From Bacillus sp. SORGH_AS_0510 (GTDB lineage: Bacteria; Bacillota; Bacilli; Bacillales; Cytobacillaceae): a DNA stretch of 64,000 bases. The stretch spans positions 4,158,001 to 4,222,000 of the forward strand of contig NZ_JAUTAU010000001.1 in the NCBI RefSeq assembly GCF_030818775.1, read 5' to 3'. Below, in pieces: positions 55,224 through 63,254 of the stretch. How positions within the stretch are numbered: position 1 is the first letter of the stretch; each line of letters begins with the position of its first letter. The position numbers were made by a program, and so were the translations under genes. Below the pieces are notes generated by a model. That model did not search any database. It saw only the letters and a program-made list of their open reading frames with translations, and had not been told where the DNA came from.

Positions 55224-55724
55224 TTAGCGGTTGTCGATTTTTTCTGGGTATAGGTCATGGTTCATCATACGGTAATCGGCCATTTGCTCGTATTTCGTAC
55301 CTGGTCTGCCATAGTTGCAGTAAGGGTCAATGGAGATTCCGCCTCTTGGTGTGAATTTGCCCCATACTTCAATATAACGAGGGTCCATTAACTTGATTAA
55401 ATCATTCATGATAATATTCATGCAGTCTTCGTGAAAATCACCATGATTACGGAAGCTGAAAAGATACAGCTTAAGCGATTTGCTTTCAACCATCTTTTGA
55501 TCCGGAATATAGCTGATATAAATTGTGGCAAAGTCGGGTTGTCCTGTTTTTGGACAAAGACTTGTAAACTCAGGGAAATTGAATTTAACAAAGTAATCGC
55601 GGTTTGGATGTTTATTATCAAACGCCTCTAACACCTCTGGCGTATATTCGAACAAATACTTTGTTCCTTGGTTTCCTAATAATGTTACACCTTCTAATTC
55701 AGCTTCTGTTCTTCCTTCTGCCAT
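55224..55724 (-). CDS. queF: NADPH-dependent 7-cyano-7-deazaguanine reductase
   Basis: 166 residues, unimodular QueF. Catalytic Cys57 in [13 protein letters not shown], Asp64, and the QueF motif [20 protein letters not shown]. It reduces preQ0 to preQ1 in queuosine biosynthesis. Alone here, without queCDE, but preceded by a preQ1-I riboswitch that shuts it off when its own product accumulates. Confidence 0.96.
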   Translation of the reverse strand: MAEGRTEAELEGVTLLGNQGTKYLFEYTPEVLEAFDNKHPNRDYFVKFNFPEFTSLCPKTGQPDFATIYISYIPDQKMVESKSLKLYLFSFRNHGDFHEDCMNIIMNDLIKLMDPRYIEVWGKFTPRGGISIDPYCNYGRPGTKYEQMADYRMMNHDLYPEKIDNR

Positions 55725-55766
55725 TGTTAATCCTCCTTATATATCCCGGTTATAACTATAAGAAAG

Positions 55767-55798
55767 AAATAAAAAACCATATCCTAAGGATATGGTTG
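55767..55798 (-). terminator. preQ1 riboswitch terminator
   Basis: AACCATATCC...GGATATGGTT hairpin followed by TTTTTATTT on the minus strand, between aptamer and queF. Confidence 0.9.
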
Positions 55799-55810
55799 AA
55801 TGCTCCATTT

Positions 55811-55849
55811 CCATAGTTTTTTATAGAGGGTATTCGCTATGAACCTCTC
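55811..55849 (-). ncRNA. preQ1-I riboswitch
   Basis: Minus strand: AGAGGTTC, then ATAGCGA, CCCTCT closing P1, and the A-rich pseudoknot tail ATAAAAAACTA. This is the preQ1-I consensus almost to the base. It is followed by a terminator and queF. Confidence 0.96.
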
Positions 55850-56001
55850 CCCAATATTCGGGTATCCATGTAATTAATTTCATAGTAACTATAGAGAATT
55901 TTGCGTTCACTGTCAATCAACATTTTACTGGAAAACCTGGACCTGTTGAGAAGGAGACTGGTTCACGGTACAATATAAATTAGAATAAATAAGGAGGAAG
56001 C

Positions 56002-56400
56002 ATGTCTATGTGGAACGAATTTAAAAAGTTTGCCATGAAGGGCAATGTCATTGATTTGGCTGTCGGGGTTATTATTGGGGGAGCATTTGGAAAAATTGTT
56101 TCGTCTTTAGTCTCAGATATCATTATGCCATTAATTGGATTATTAATTGGAAAAACAGACTCGTTTTCCAAACTTGCTTATCATGATTTAAAATACGGAC
56201 AGTTTATTCAAACTGTTGTTGATTTCTTTATTATTTCTTTTTCTATTTTCCTTTTTGTAAAATTCATCAATCGCTTCAAAAAGAAAGAGGAACCCGCTCC
56301 GGTCGTAGAAAAAATCGATCGCCAAGAGGAACTTTTGGCCGAAATTCGTGACTTACTAAAAGAAGATCGAGATATTTTAAGAAAAAATGAAACATCTTGA
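56002..56400 (+). CDS. mscL: Large-conductance mechanosensitive channel
   Basis: 132 residues with the MscL N-terminus ([20 protein letters not shown]), pore helix [20 protein letters not shown], second helix [17 protein letters not shown], and the charged C-terminal bundle. It opens under membrane tension at hypo-osmotic shock. RBS AAGGAGGAAG. Transcribed towards the BI-1-family gene 48 bases downstream. Confidence 0.96.
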   Translation: MSMWNEFKKFAMKGNVIDLAVGVIIGGAFGKIVSSLVSDIIMPLIGLLIGKTDSFSKLAYHDLKYGQFIQTVVDFFIISFSIFLFVKFINRFKKKEEPAPVVEKIDRQEELLAEIRDLLKEDRDILRKNETS

Positions 56401-56448
56401 CCTCTTGTACGTATATTCTAGTAATAAATAATTTTAGAGGTGAAAAAC

Positions 56449-57087
56449 TTGTATACTCAAACATCCACTGAGTTTATGCCATCTGTTTTACGGACATTTG
56501 CTCTATCACTTGCTATCGCTTTCTTAGGTACGATGGCTGGTGCGTTTGTAGTACCACCGGGACTCTTTATCCCATTAATGATTGTAGAATTTGTGATGCT
56601 TATGGCTGCATTCTTTTTTAGACGAAAAAAAGCCATCTCGTACTCATTCCTTTATGTTTTTACCTTTATTTCGGGTATTACGTTATATCCAATTGTCTCT
56701 CATTACCTTGCGACTTCAGGAGCAAATGTAGTAGTTATGGCCTTTGCAAGTACAACCGTAGTTTTTACAGGTATCTCTATTTATGCGGCTAAGTCTAAGC
56801 GTAATTTCTCGTTTTTAGGTGGATTCCTACTGGCTGCCCTACTTGCGTTAGTTGCTATTTCTATCTTTAACATTTTCTTTCCATTAAGCTCAACAGGCAT
56901 GCTCGCCTACTCCTTTATTGGTGTAGTTGTTTTCAGTGGCTATGTATTGTTTGATATCAGCCGCATGAAGCATTATGGTGTAAGAGCAGAAGAGGTTCCG
57001 TTAATGGCCTTAAACTTATACCTTGATTTTATTAACCTATTTATCAGCATTCTTCGTATCTTGGGAATCCTCTCAAGTAAAGACTAA
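56449..57087 (+). CDS. Bax inhibitor-1 (BI-1)/YetJ-like membrane protein
   Basis: 212 residues if it starts at TTG 56449, which is 6 bases after AGAGGTG; a GTG at 56440 is too near the RBS. Seven membrane helices, with the family C-terminal region FDISRMKHYGVRAEEVPLMA and LNLYLDFINLFISILRILG. YetJ of B. subtilis is a pH-sensitive calcium leak channel; the Asp pair implied there (FDISR, LYLDF) is present. Terminator follows. Confidence 0.88.
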   Translation: MYTQTSTEFMPSVLRTFALSLAIAFLGTMAGAFVVPPGLFIPLMIVEFVMLMAAFFFRRKKAISYSFLYVFTFISGITLYPIVSHYLATSGANVVVMAFASTTVVFTGISIYAAKSKRNFSFLGGFLLAALLALVAISIFNIFFPLSSTGMLAYSFIGVVVFSGYVLFDISRMKHYGVRAEEVPLMALNLYLDFINLFISILRILGILSSKD

Positions 57088-57090
57088 TAG

Positions 57091-57126
57091 TAAAAGGAGC
57101 TTGGGTTTAATCCCAAGCTCCTTTTA
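57091..57126 (+). terminator. Terminator of the BI-1-family gene
   Basis: AAAGGAGCTTGGG...CCCAAGCTCCTTT hairpin with TTAC tail. Confidence 0.9.
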
Positions 57127-57139
57127 CTTTATTAGTTTA

Positions 57140-57575
57140 TCTCGTAGACTGTTTTATGTTACCCGGTTCTCTTTTCTGGATCCATTTCGGGCACGTAGAT
57201 TGCTTCTACGTTACCCACTTCCCTTCTCCGTACCCATTTTGGGCACGTAGACCGCTTCTACGTTACCCACTTCCCTTTTCCGTACCCATTTTGGGCACGT
57301 AGACCGCTTCTACGTTACCCACTTCCCTTTTCCGTACCCATTTCGGGCACGTAGACTGCTTCTACATTACCCACTTCCCTTCTCCACACTCATTTCGGAA
57401 ACGTAGACCACTTCTACGTTACCCCGTTCCCTTTTCCACACCCATTTCGGAAACGTAGACCACTTCTACGTTTCCCTGTTCCCTTTTCCACACCCATTTC
57501 GGAAACGTAGACCACTTCTACGTTACCCTGTTCCTGTTCCCGTTTCCACACCCATTTCGGGCACGTAGAACAACA
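57140..57575. repeat. 52-bp tandem palindrome array, ACGTAG-N7-CTACGT type
   Basis: Nine units. CGTAGA falls at 57143, 57194, 57246, 57298, 57350, 57402, 57454, 57506 and 57564: steps of 51, then 52 six times, then 58 because of a 6-bp TTCCTG duplication. Each unit has ACGTAGACCGCTTCTACGT or a close variant and a pyrimidine-rich spacer ending in GGGC. It lies between two convergent genes. Confidence 0.96.
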
Positions 57576-57617
57576 CCCCCTACAAAAAAACACGGATTTT
57601 TCTTTATTTAAACCATG

Positions 57618-59363
57618 TTATTTTTCAACGGAATTTAATAAAGTTAATCCCCTGTTAATCATTTGTTTAACAGATAGGTCCCAGTCAGAATTTTGCAGTT
57701 TACTTGTGATAGCGGTTACATTACTGTGACCGTCATCATGTATTTTATAAAGTTCAAGGATCTCTAAGCGCAGTAGCCACTCTTTTGGATATCGGTCATC
57801 TAAGATGGCTAACACTTCCCCTACATGGAATGCACTTTGATCATTCCAAATCGAGCCTTCACGAATATTGCGAATCTCTTCATATAAATTCTCTAGTTCA
57901 TTCCATTTCGGTAACTCTAATTCTTCCTCTGCTTCTTCTATTTCCGTCCATTCAAAATAAGCATCAGGATCGGCAGCACCGGCAAATACTGAATCAATGC
58001 TTGCGCCAACCGCCATATCAAATGTCCCCCATGCAGGTTCAAAAAGGACTTGATCCTTATAGCTCACCTGACAATCTTTAAAAGAGATGATGATTGGTTT
58101 TGACTCTGATAATAGGATGTCCTTTACCGTTCCGTCAACTATTACTCCACTCTCAAATTTTAATTGAACCTTATGGTCCTGAGAGATACCTAATTCCTTT
58201 AGCTGCTCGAAAGTGCAATGCTCCAAGACGATATTTTCCTCTAATCGGCCAATTGGTGTACCAAAACCCTTCCGATGAGTTTCCTTCCCATGACCATCTA
58301 GTTGTTGGTTATTGTTGGCCAACGCTGTTGGTCCTTTCGTCTTGAAATAAACGGCTTCTCTTTTTTCATTAATAATGATATCAGCCAAGGTTCCTGTAAC
58401 CTGCAGACCTGAAGAGAAACAAATCGTTGCCGTATTATCTGTTTGGAGTGCTTGAACAAGACTCTCTGTTCCACCTTTTCTAAAGGCCATCGTCGAAGCA
58501 AAGTCATCGATCGCTGAAACTAAGTCATCAAAGCTTTGACAAACAAATAATTGCGGCTGTGGCTTCGTCACATCATATGGTGTATTGATACAAGCTTCAA
58601 CAGAAAAAGGAATTTTTCGGACGTCATCCTTTAAACAGCTTTGGCTCTCACCAACTGATGATAGAAGTCCAGCCCCATAAATCTTAGGGTTATCGAGTTC
58701 ACCTATTAACCCATATTCGACAGTCCACCAAAACAGCCGTGAAACTTTATCTGCCTCAGTTAAACCTTGCAATTTACTGCGAGCCTCCGTTACCTTCAAC
58801 TCAGCTTCTTTTACTTGCTCTGGAGTCGAATTGGGGTCTTCTGCCACAATCGTTAAATGACGAACAGCCATAAACACCTGGGCCTTTTCTTTACTTGATA
58901 GTGCCTTCGCTCCCATTTCGCCGATTTTCCTAACAAATTCGCGGTAGGCTTCATCTAAAAGAATTGGAGCATGGCCTGCTGCTTCATGAAGCATATCCGG
59001 TGCTGGCGTATAAGCAATGTTTTGTACATTTCGAATCTCTGTTGCAATCGGTAAAAGTCGATTTGCTAAAAAACCATAAAAAGCAGAGCCTGGAATCAGT
59101 CCGTCAATAGTCACCGCACCCCATCCGACTTTCGAAAGGCTGGTATTCATATCATCGACTTTTGGAATGGATTCTGTCTTAATCCCTGAATCTCTTAATC
59201 CATTCACGTAGGCAGGATGGGCAATTTCCTTTAAAAAGTAATGGTTCTGCTTCATAACAAACCGCCAAACAGCATGCTCAATGGGCGTATAGCGGTGGTA
59301 GTATTGTTTTGAAATATACGGCTGTAAATTTGCAGGAATCTTCTTCGTTCCATTTAAAGTCAT
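57618..59363 (-). CDS. Aromatic amino acid hydroxylase (phenylalanine 4-monooxygenase)
   Basis: 581 residues, much longer than the ~260-300 of proteobacterial PhhA. The catalytic domain is N-terminal: iron ligands His126 and His131 (PDMLHEAAGHAPILLDEAYR) and Glu216 (FWWTVEYGLIGE). The C-terminal ~250 residues have no assigned role and include an acidic stretch (EWTEIEEAEEELELPKW). Uses tetrahydropterin and O2 to hydroxylate Phe, probably to Tyr. Long-tailed versions are common in Bacillus. No dehydratase or recycling gene is adjacent. Confidence 0.9.
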   Translation of the reverse strand: MTLNGTKKIPANLQPYISKQYYHRYTPIEHAVWRFVMKQNHYFLKEIAHPAYVNGLRDSGIKTESIPKVDDMNTSLSKVGWGAVTIDGLIPGSAFYGFLANRLLPIATEIRNVQNIAYTPAPDMLHEAAGHAPILLDEAYREFVRKIGEMGAKALSSKEKAQVFMAVRHLTIVAEDPNSTPEQVKEAELKVTEARSKLQGLTEADKVSRLFWWTVEYGLIGELDNPKIYGAGLLSSVGESQSCLKDDVRKIPFSVEACINTPYDVTKPQPQLFVCQSFDDLVSAIDDFASTMAFRKGGTESLVQALQTDNTATICFSSGLQVTGTLADIIINEKREAVYFKTKGPTALANNNQQLDGHGKETHRKGFGTPIGRLEENIVLEHCTFEQLKELGISQDHKVQLKFESGVIVDGTVKDILLSESKPIIISFKDCQVSYKDQVLFEPAWGTFDMAVGASIDSVFAGAADPDAYFEWTEIEEAEEELELPKWNELENLYEEIRNIREGSIWNDQSAFHVGEVLAILDDRYPKEWLLRLEILELYKIHDDGHSNVTAITSKLQNSDWDLSVKQMINRGLTLLNSVEK

Positions 59364-59407
59364 GATAAACCTTCCCCTTTTTAATAAATAATTAAGAATG
59401 GAGCTTT

Positions 59408-59926
59408 TTAAGCTAGTGATAGCATTTTGGGTCTTAACCGTTCCTTGGCCCTCTTCATTCTTGTTTTGACGGTAGACATGGGCAGATTATTGGTCTGTGC
59501 AATTTCTACGAGAGACATATCGTGATAGTAATAAAGATAAATAGGATTACGATAAATCTCGGGTAATAAGTTTACCTTTTCAGCCATTTGCTGAGCCGAA
59601 AAATTATGTAGAACTTCCTCTTCAGGAATGAAGGGTGATTCGAACGAGACAGAATAGGAATATACCTCTTCTTTCCAAAATTGCTTCGATTTATTTTCCT
59701 TCCGCCAATAATCGCGGCATTTATTAATGGCAATCGTATATAACCAGCTTTTGTATTTCCCCTGCTCCTTAATTGAAGAATATGCTAAATAAGCAGAGAG
59801 TAACACTTCCTGGTAAAGATCCTCCGCAAGCTCCTTATGCTTTACTAACGAGAAAATATATTTAAAGATGGCTTTACCATATTCATTTACTAATTCCTCA
59901 AACGGAATAGTCAATTGCTCTTTCAT
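59408..59926 (-). CDS. ECF-type sigma factor without an adjacent anti-sigma gene
   Basis: 172 residues from ATG 59926. Region 2: YIFSLVKHKELAEDLYQEVL, WLYTIAINKCRDYWRKENKS; region 4: LPEIYRNPIYLYYYHDMSLV, NNLPMSTVKTRMKRAKERLR. ECF sigma factors usually have a cognate anti-sigma factor next door; here the downstream gene is the aromatic hydroxylase and the upstream gene a flippase. The 44-bp gap to the hydroxylase and no visible terminator between them suggest co-transcription. Confidence 0.9.
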   Translation of the reverse strand: MKEQLTIPFEELVNEYGKAIFKYIFSLVKHKELAEDLYQEVLLSAYLAYSSIKEQGKYKSWLYTIAINKCRDYWRKENKSKQFWKEEVYSYSVSFESPFIPEEEVLHNFSAQQMAEKVNLLPEIYRNPIYLYYYHDMSLVEIAQTNNLPMSTVKTRMKRAKERLRPKMLSLA

Positions 59927-60002
59927 TGCTTCCATTCCTCCAAACTAAAAACTCTTCTAACTATTAGACGGAATGGACACATCAAACCCCTACACTTCTT
60001 TT

Positions 60003-60055
60003 TTGGGGGTCAGTCCCCCGGCGCTTTAGCGCAACGGGGGACTGACCCCGCTTTT
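60003..60055. repeat. Paired GGGGACTGACCCC palindromes, copy 2
   Basis: GGGGGTCAGTCCCCC, then GGCGCTTTAGCGC, then GGGGGACTGACCCC. Same design as 55165-55222. The stop codon of the flippase gene lies within it, so the last eight residues come from the repeat. Confidence 0.85.
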
Positions 60056-61357
60056 CATTAAAACAGATACCCCAATTTTTTTACAGATTGTTAAATAGTG
60101 CATCAAGGCTAATAAAACTGAGCCGGTATTCATCCCAATGATGACTCCATTCATTCTCCAGTCTGGCGAAGACCCTAGCCATAAGACTAGTGCATAGGAA
60201 ATCACAATGGACCAGACGATGTGGACAAAGGCATCTTTAATCATATCTAGTCCGATCATGAAAGCTTGCATTGGCATAATGAAAAAGTGAAATAGAAAAA
60301 ATGGCCAGAGCAACTGCAAATAGATGGCTGATGTATCTGATTTAAAAAATAATGACGTTAATTCGGGGGCATAAAAGTAAAAAATAGTTACTGCCGTGAC
60401 TCCATATAAAAAAGTAAGTTTCATCACCTGTTGCAACATTTTTTGTAATGTAGGGTAATCACCTTGTGCATGTGTTTTTGACACGGCAGGTATCAAAACA
60501 ATCATCAACGAATGGGCAATAAAAGCTGGGAAGAAACCAATCGAAACCGCAACACCCATCAACATTCCAAATTGCTCTGTTGCAAGGACATCTGACATAC
60601 CTGACCGTTCCAATGCAGCCTTAATAATAAAGGGCTGAATGGCACTAGTAAAAGCAGAAAACAACCGCAGGCCTGTGGTTGGAACAGAAACTGCCATTAA
60701 ATTCTTCCGAACAACCTTCCGATTAATATTAGAAAAAGGCTGCCGTTTCAATTGCTGAAATTGAATAATAAACAAGTAGATTAAATAAAGAAAGACAACA
60801 ATTTCACTTCCAATTAACGTACCAATGGCGATCATCAATGCTGACTGTGCATTAAACTCAAACAAACGGAAAAGGATAAACAATCCGGCTAGTTGAATGA
60901 CTTTTCTTAGAAAGTTAGAGATCGCAATTCTTCCCATATCTTGTTTTCCCATAAAATACCCTCTGGCAACAGAAGTAAATGCAATAACCGGTATTAGAAT
61001 CATAACAAGCCAACGAATATAAGGATGGTAGCCATCAAAGATAGGAACAAACGGAAGAGCGGCTGCTGTTAATAAAAAGAGAATACTTGTAAACACTACC
61101 GTAATCGTGATGGCATGATGCAGGATATTCCTGTGATAGCGCTCTTCTCTTTCAGCAATAAACTTAGAAATGGATACTTGCAGTTCAAAGCTCGACAGTA
61201 AAACAATTAAAAAGATAGAAGGCAGAATGGACATATAAAGTCCTAACCCATGTGATCCCAGCTCTCGTGCCAGAATCATATTCACTAGAACTTCAATCCC
61301 TTCCCCTAAAAATGCGGACGCTGCTAAAAAGATAATCCCTTTATAGTAAATAGCCAT
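60026..61357 (-). CDS. Oligosaccharide/lipid flippase of the MVF/PST superfamily (SpoVB-like)
   Basis: 443 residues, about 12-14 membrane helices. N-terminus GIIFLAASAFLGEGIEVLVN, MILARELGSHGLGLYMSILP is characteristic of SpoVB/Wzx flippases; VARGYFMGKQDMGRIAISNF and FFPAFIAHSLMIVLIPAVSK are further family segments. It likely flips lipid-linked sugars across the membrane. The C-terminus SGVSPPLR is read from the adjoining palindromic repeat. Confidence 0.85.
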   Translation of the reverse strand: MAIYYKGIIFLAASAFLGEGIEVLVNMILARELGSHGLGLYMSILPSIFLIVLLSSFELQVSISKFIAEREERYHRNILHHAITITVVFTSILFLLTAAALPFVPIFDGYHPYIRWLVMILIPVIAFTSVARGYFMGKQDMGRIAISNFLRKVIQLAGLFILFRLFEFNAQSALMIAIGTLIGSEIVVFLYLIYLFIIQFQQLKRQPFSNINRKVVRKNLMAVSVPTTGLRLFSAFTSAIQPFIIKAALERSGMSDVLATEQFGMLMGVAVSIGFFPAFIAHSLMIVLIPAVSKTHAQGDYPTLQKMLQQVMKLTFLYGVTAVTIFYFYAPELTSLFFKSDTSAIYLQLLWPFFLFHFFIMPMQAFMIGLDMIKDAFVHIVWSIVISYALVLWLGSSPDWRMNGVIIGMNTGSVLLALMHYLTICKKIGVSVLMKSGVSPPLR

Positions 61358-61442
61358 ACATCGACTCCCCTTTGACCCAATCTTACTTTAATAACCTATG
61401 AGACAAGTTGTAAGATTAGTAGGGGAATTTTTTAGGCTAACG

Positions 61443-61469
61443 AAAAAAAGGGCGTATGAGCGCCCTTTT
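61443..61469 (-). terminator. Terminator of efeU
   Basis: AAAAGGGCG...CGCCCTTTTT hairpin with a T tail, overlapping the last bases of efeU. Confidence 0.85.
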
Positions 61470-63228
61470 AAACTTCTGCGGAAACCATCTGTTTTCCTTC
61501 TCTTTTTTTCATAAAAAACATCATACTTAAGATGACGGCAAGTAATAGTAATTGAGAAATAGTTGTTTCCCAAGTTGGATACAGTCCTAACCAATCGATA
61601 AATGGCAATTCTTCCACCGTGCTGGTTGGTATCATGTTCGAGATCTGCAATGCATGGATGCTAATTCCCAGGATTTTAAACGCCAAAAAGTAGATCAGGA
61701 AGGTAGCAGTTTTAAAGAAAAGACGAATAGGAATCTTTACACTGTACTTAATAATCACAAAGCCGACAATGACTAAAATGACAATCGCTAACAAGACACC
61801 GCTGATCAGCTGCATTAAACTTATATATGGAGTAATTCCTGTATAGAAGATAATTGTCTCTGCTCCTTCACGGAAAACGGATAGAAAACTAATGAAGGCA
61901 AAGGAGAGAAGACTGCCTTTCGCAATTGCCTGCTGCATTTGTTGATTGATGTACTTGTTCCAATTTCCAATACTTGATTTATTGTGGAGCCATGCACCTA
62001 CTGTTAGCATCATCACCACAGCTACCACACCTGTTAATCCTTCAATATATTCCCGGCTTGATGCTGCAACGATCTGAGAAAAGACAATATTGATAATAAT
62101 CGCTAATACCGCACTAGCTAAAATTCCAGCAATAACCCCGGACCAAATCCATTTCTGTTTTGATGATTGGCCCATTTTTTTCAAGAAAGCAATTAACGTA
62201 GCGACAACTAGTAACCCCTCTAATCCTTCACGCAGAAGAATAAGAGCTGCGTCCCATAACGTGTAATTGGTTTTACTTAATAAGGGAGCAAGGCGATCAC
62301 TGATTTCCTTTAAAATATCAGCAGCTTTCTGCGCCTTCACCTTTTCTGAGTTTAACAGACTGATTGCCGTAGGGATTTTCGTTTCTATATCACTATATAA
62401 TCCACTGTCCCTCGTCTGAACGTCGCCTTCTACCATTGACCAAACAGAAAGGATTTCATTTAGCTGGTCGCTGGCAGTTATATAGTCCTTTTTTGCAATC
62501 TGCTTTTCCGCTTGATCTAACAAAGCCGCTACATCTGAAAGCGAAGCGTCACCCTGGAGTTGGTTTGAAGTCTTCCCGGCTAAAAAGTTGTCGACTTCGG
62601 CAGTTAATTGTTCTAAGTTTTCCATTGCCTTCTGCCTGTCAGCAGGCTCTTGTGTGATAGCGATTCGAACAAGAGCCATATATTTCTCAATATTTCCATA
62701 TGCCGCAATGCTTTCATCATGAACTAGTTTTTCAGAAGCAGTCCATTGGTTCAATATTTTTTGGTATTGACCTTTTAAACTAGCAGTCTCTCCTTTTTCA
62801 ATAGAACTCTCCATAGTGCTAATAAGTGGTAGTAATTGTTTAACCTGTTCTTTTGCTTTTTCTTTGTCTTGTGGATTTTGTTCCTCGTCATACAAAACCA
62901 CCGCACTAGAAAGAGACGAAAGGCTTTTGGCAAGTGTCTCTTTATCCACATTCCCTTTTGCCAATAGACTTTGAACCTCTTTAAGTTCTTGGTCAACCTT
63001 TTTAGCCTGTTTACTATCTGCTTTCTTTATTGCCTTCCAGTCGGCTGCAAATTGCTCCATATTACTAGAAACTACAGAAGCCTCTCCATCCTTCGCCTTC
63101 ATTAAGCTGTCTCCGATTAGCACAAAAAGCTCATCATGCTCCTCAGCTGCTGCGACTGGCTGAATCGTTTGAAAAAAAATAAATAGTACCGTTAATAATA
63201 ATAAGGGCTTAACTGTATATCGGTGCAT
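61468..63228 (-). CDS. efeU: FTR1-family iron permease EfeU with long extracytoplasmic domain
   Basis: 586 residues. Signal peptide, then about 300 residues of helical extracytoplasmic sequence, then seven membrane helices with two REGxE iron motifs: LLREGLEGLLVVATLIAFLK and VFREGAETIIFYTGI. It takes up iron as part of EfeUOB. The EfeB gene lies directly upstream (26 bases); no separate EfeO gene appears on this side. The N-terminal domain may supply an EfeO-like iron-delivery role, which is inference. ATG behind AAGGAGAG. Confidence 0.92.
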   Translation of the reverse strand: MHRYTVKPLLLLTVLFIFFQTIQPVAAAEEHDELFVLIGDSLMKAKDGEASVVSSNMEQFAADWKAIKKADSKQAKKVDQELKEVQSLLAKGNVDKETLAKSLSSLSSAVVLYDEEQNPQDKEKAKEQVKQLLPLISTMESSIEKGETASLKGQYQKILNQWTASEKLVHDESIAAYGNIEKYMALVRIAITQEPADRQKAMENLEQLTAEVDNFLAGKTSNQLQGDASLSDVAALLDQAEKQIAKKDYITASDQLNEILSVWSMVEGDVQTRDSGLYSDIETKIPTAISLLNSEKVKAQKAADILKEISDRLAPLLSKTNYTLWDAALILLREGLEGLLVVATLIAFLKKMGQSSKQKWIWSGVIAGILASAVLAIIINIVFSQIVAASSREYIEGLTGVVAVVMMLTVGAWLHNKSSIGNWNKYINQQMQQAIAKGSLLSFAFISFLSVFREGAETIIFYTGITPYISLMQLISGVLLAIVILVIVGFVIIKYSVKIPIRLFFKTATFLIYFLAFKILGISIHALQISNMIPTSTVEELPFIDWLGLYPTWETTISQLLLLAVILSMMFFMKKREGKQMVSAEV

Positions 63229-63254
63229 AAGATTCTCTCCTTAAAAAGAAAACA

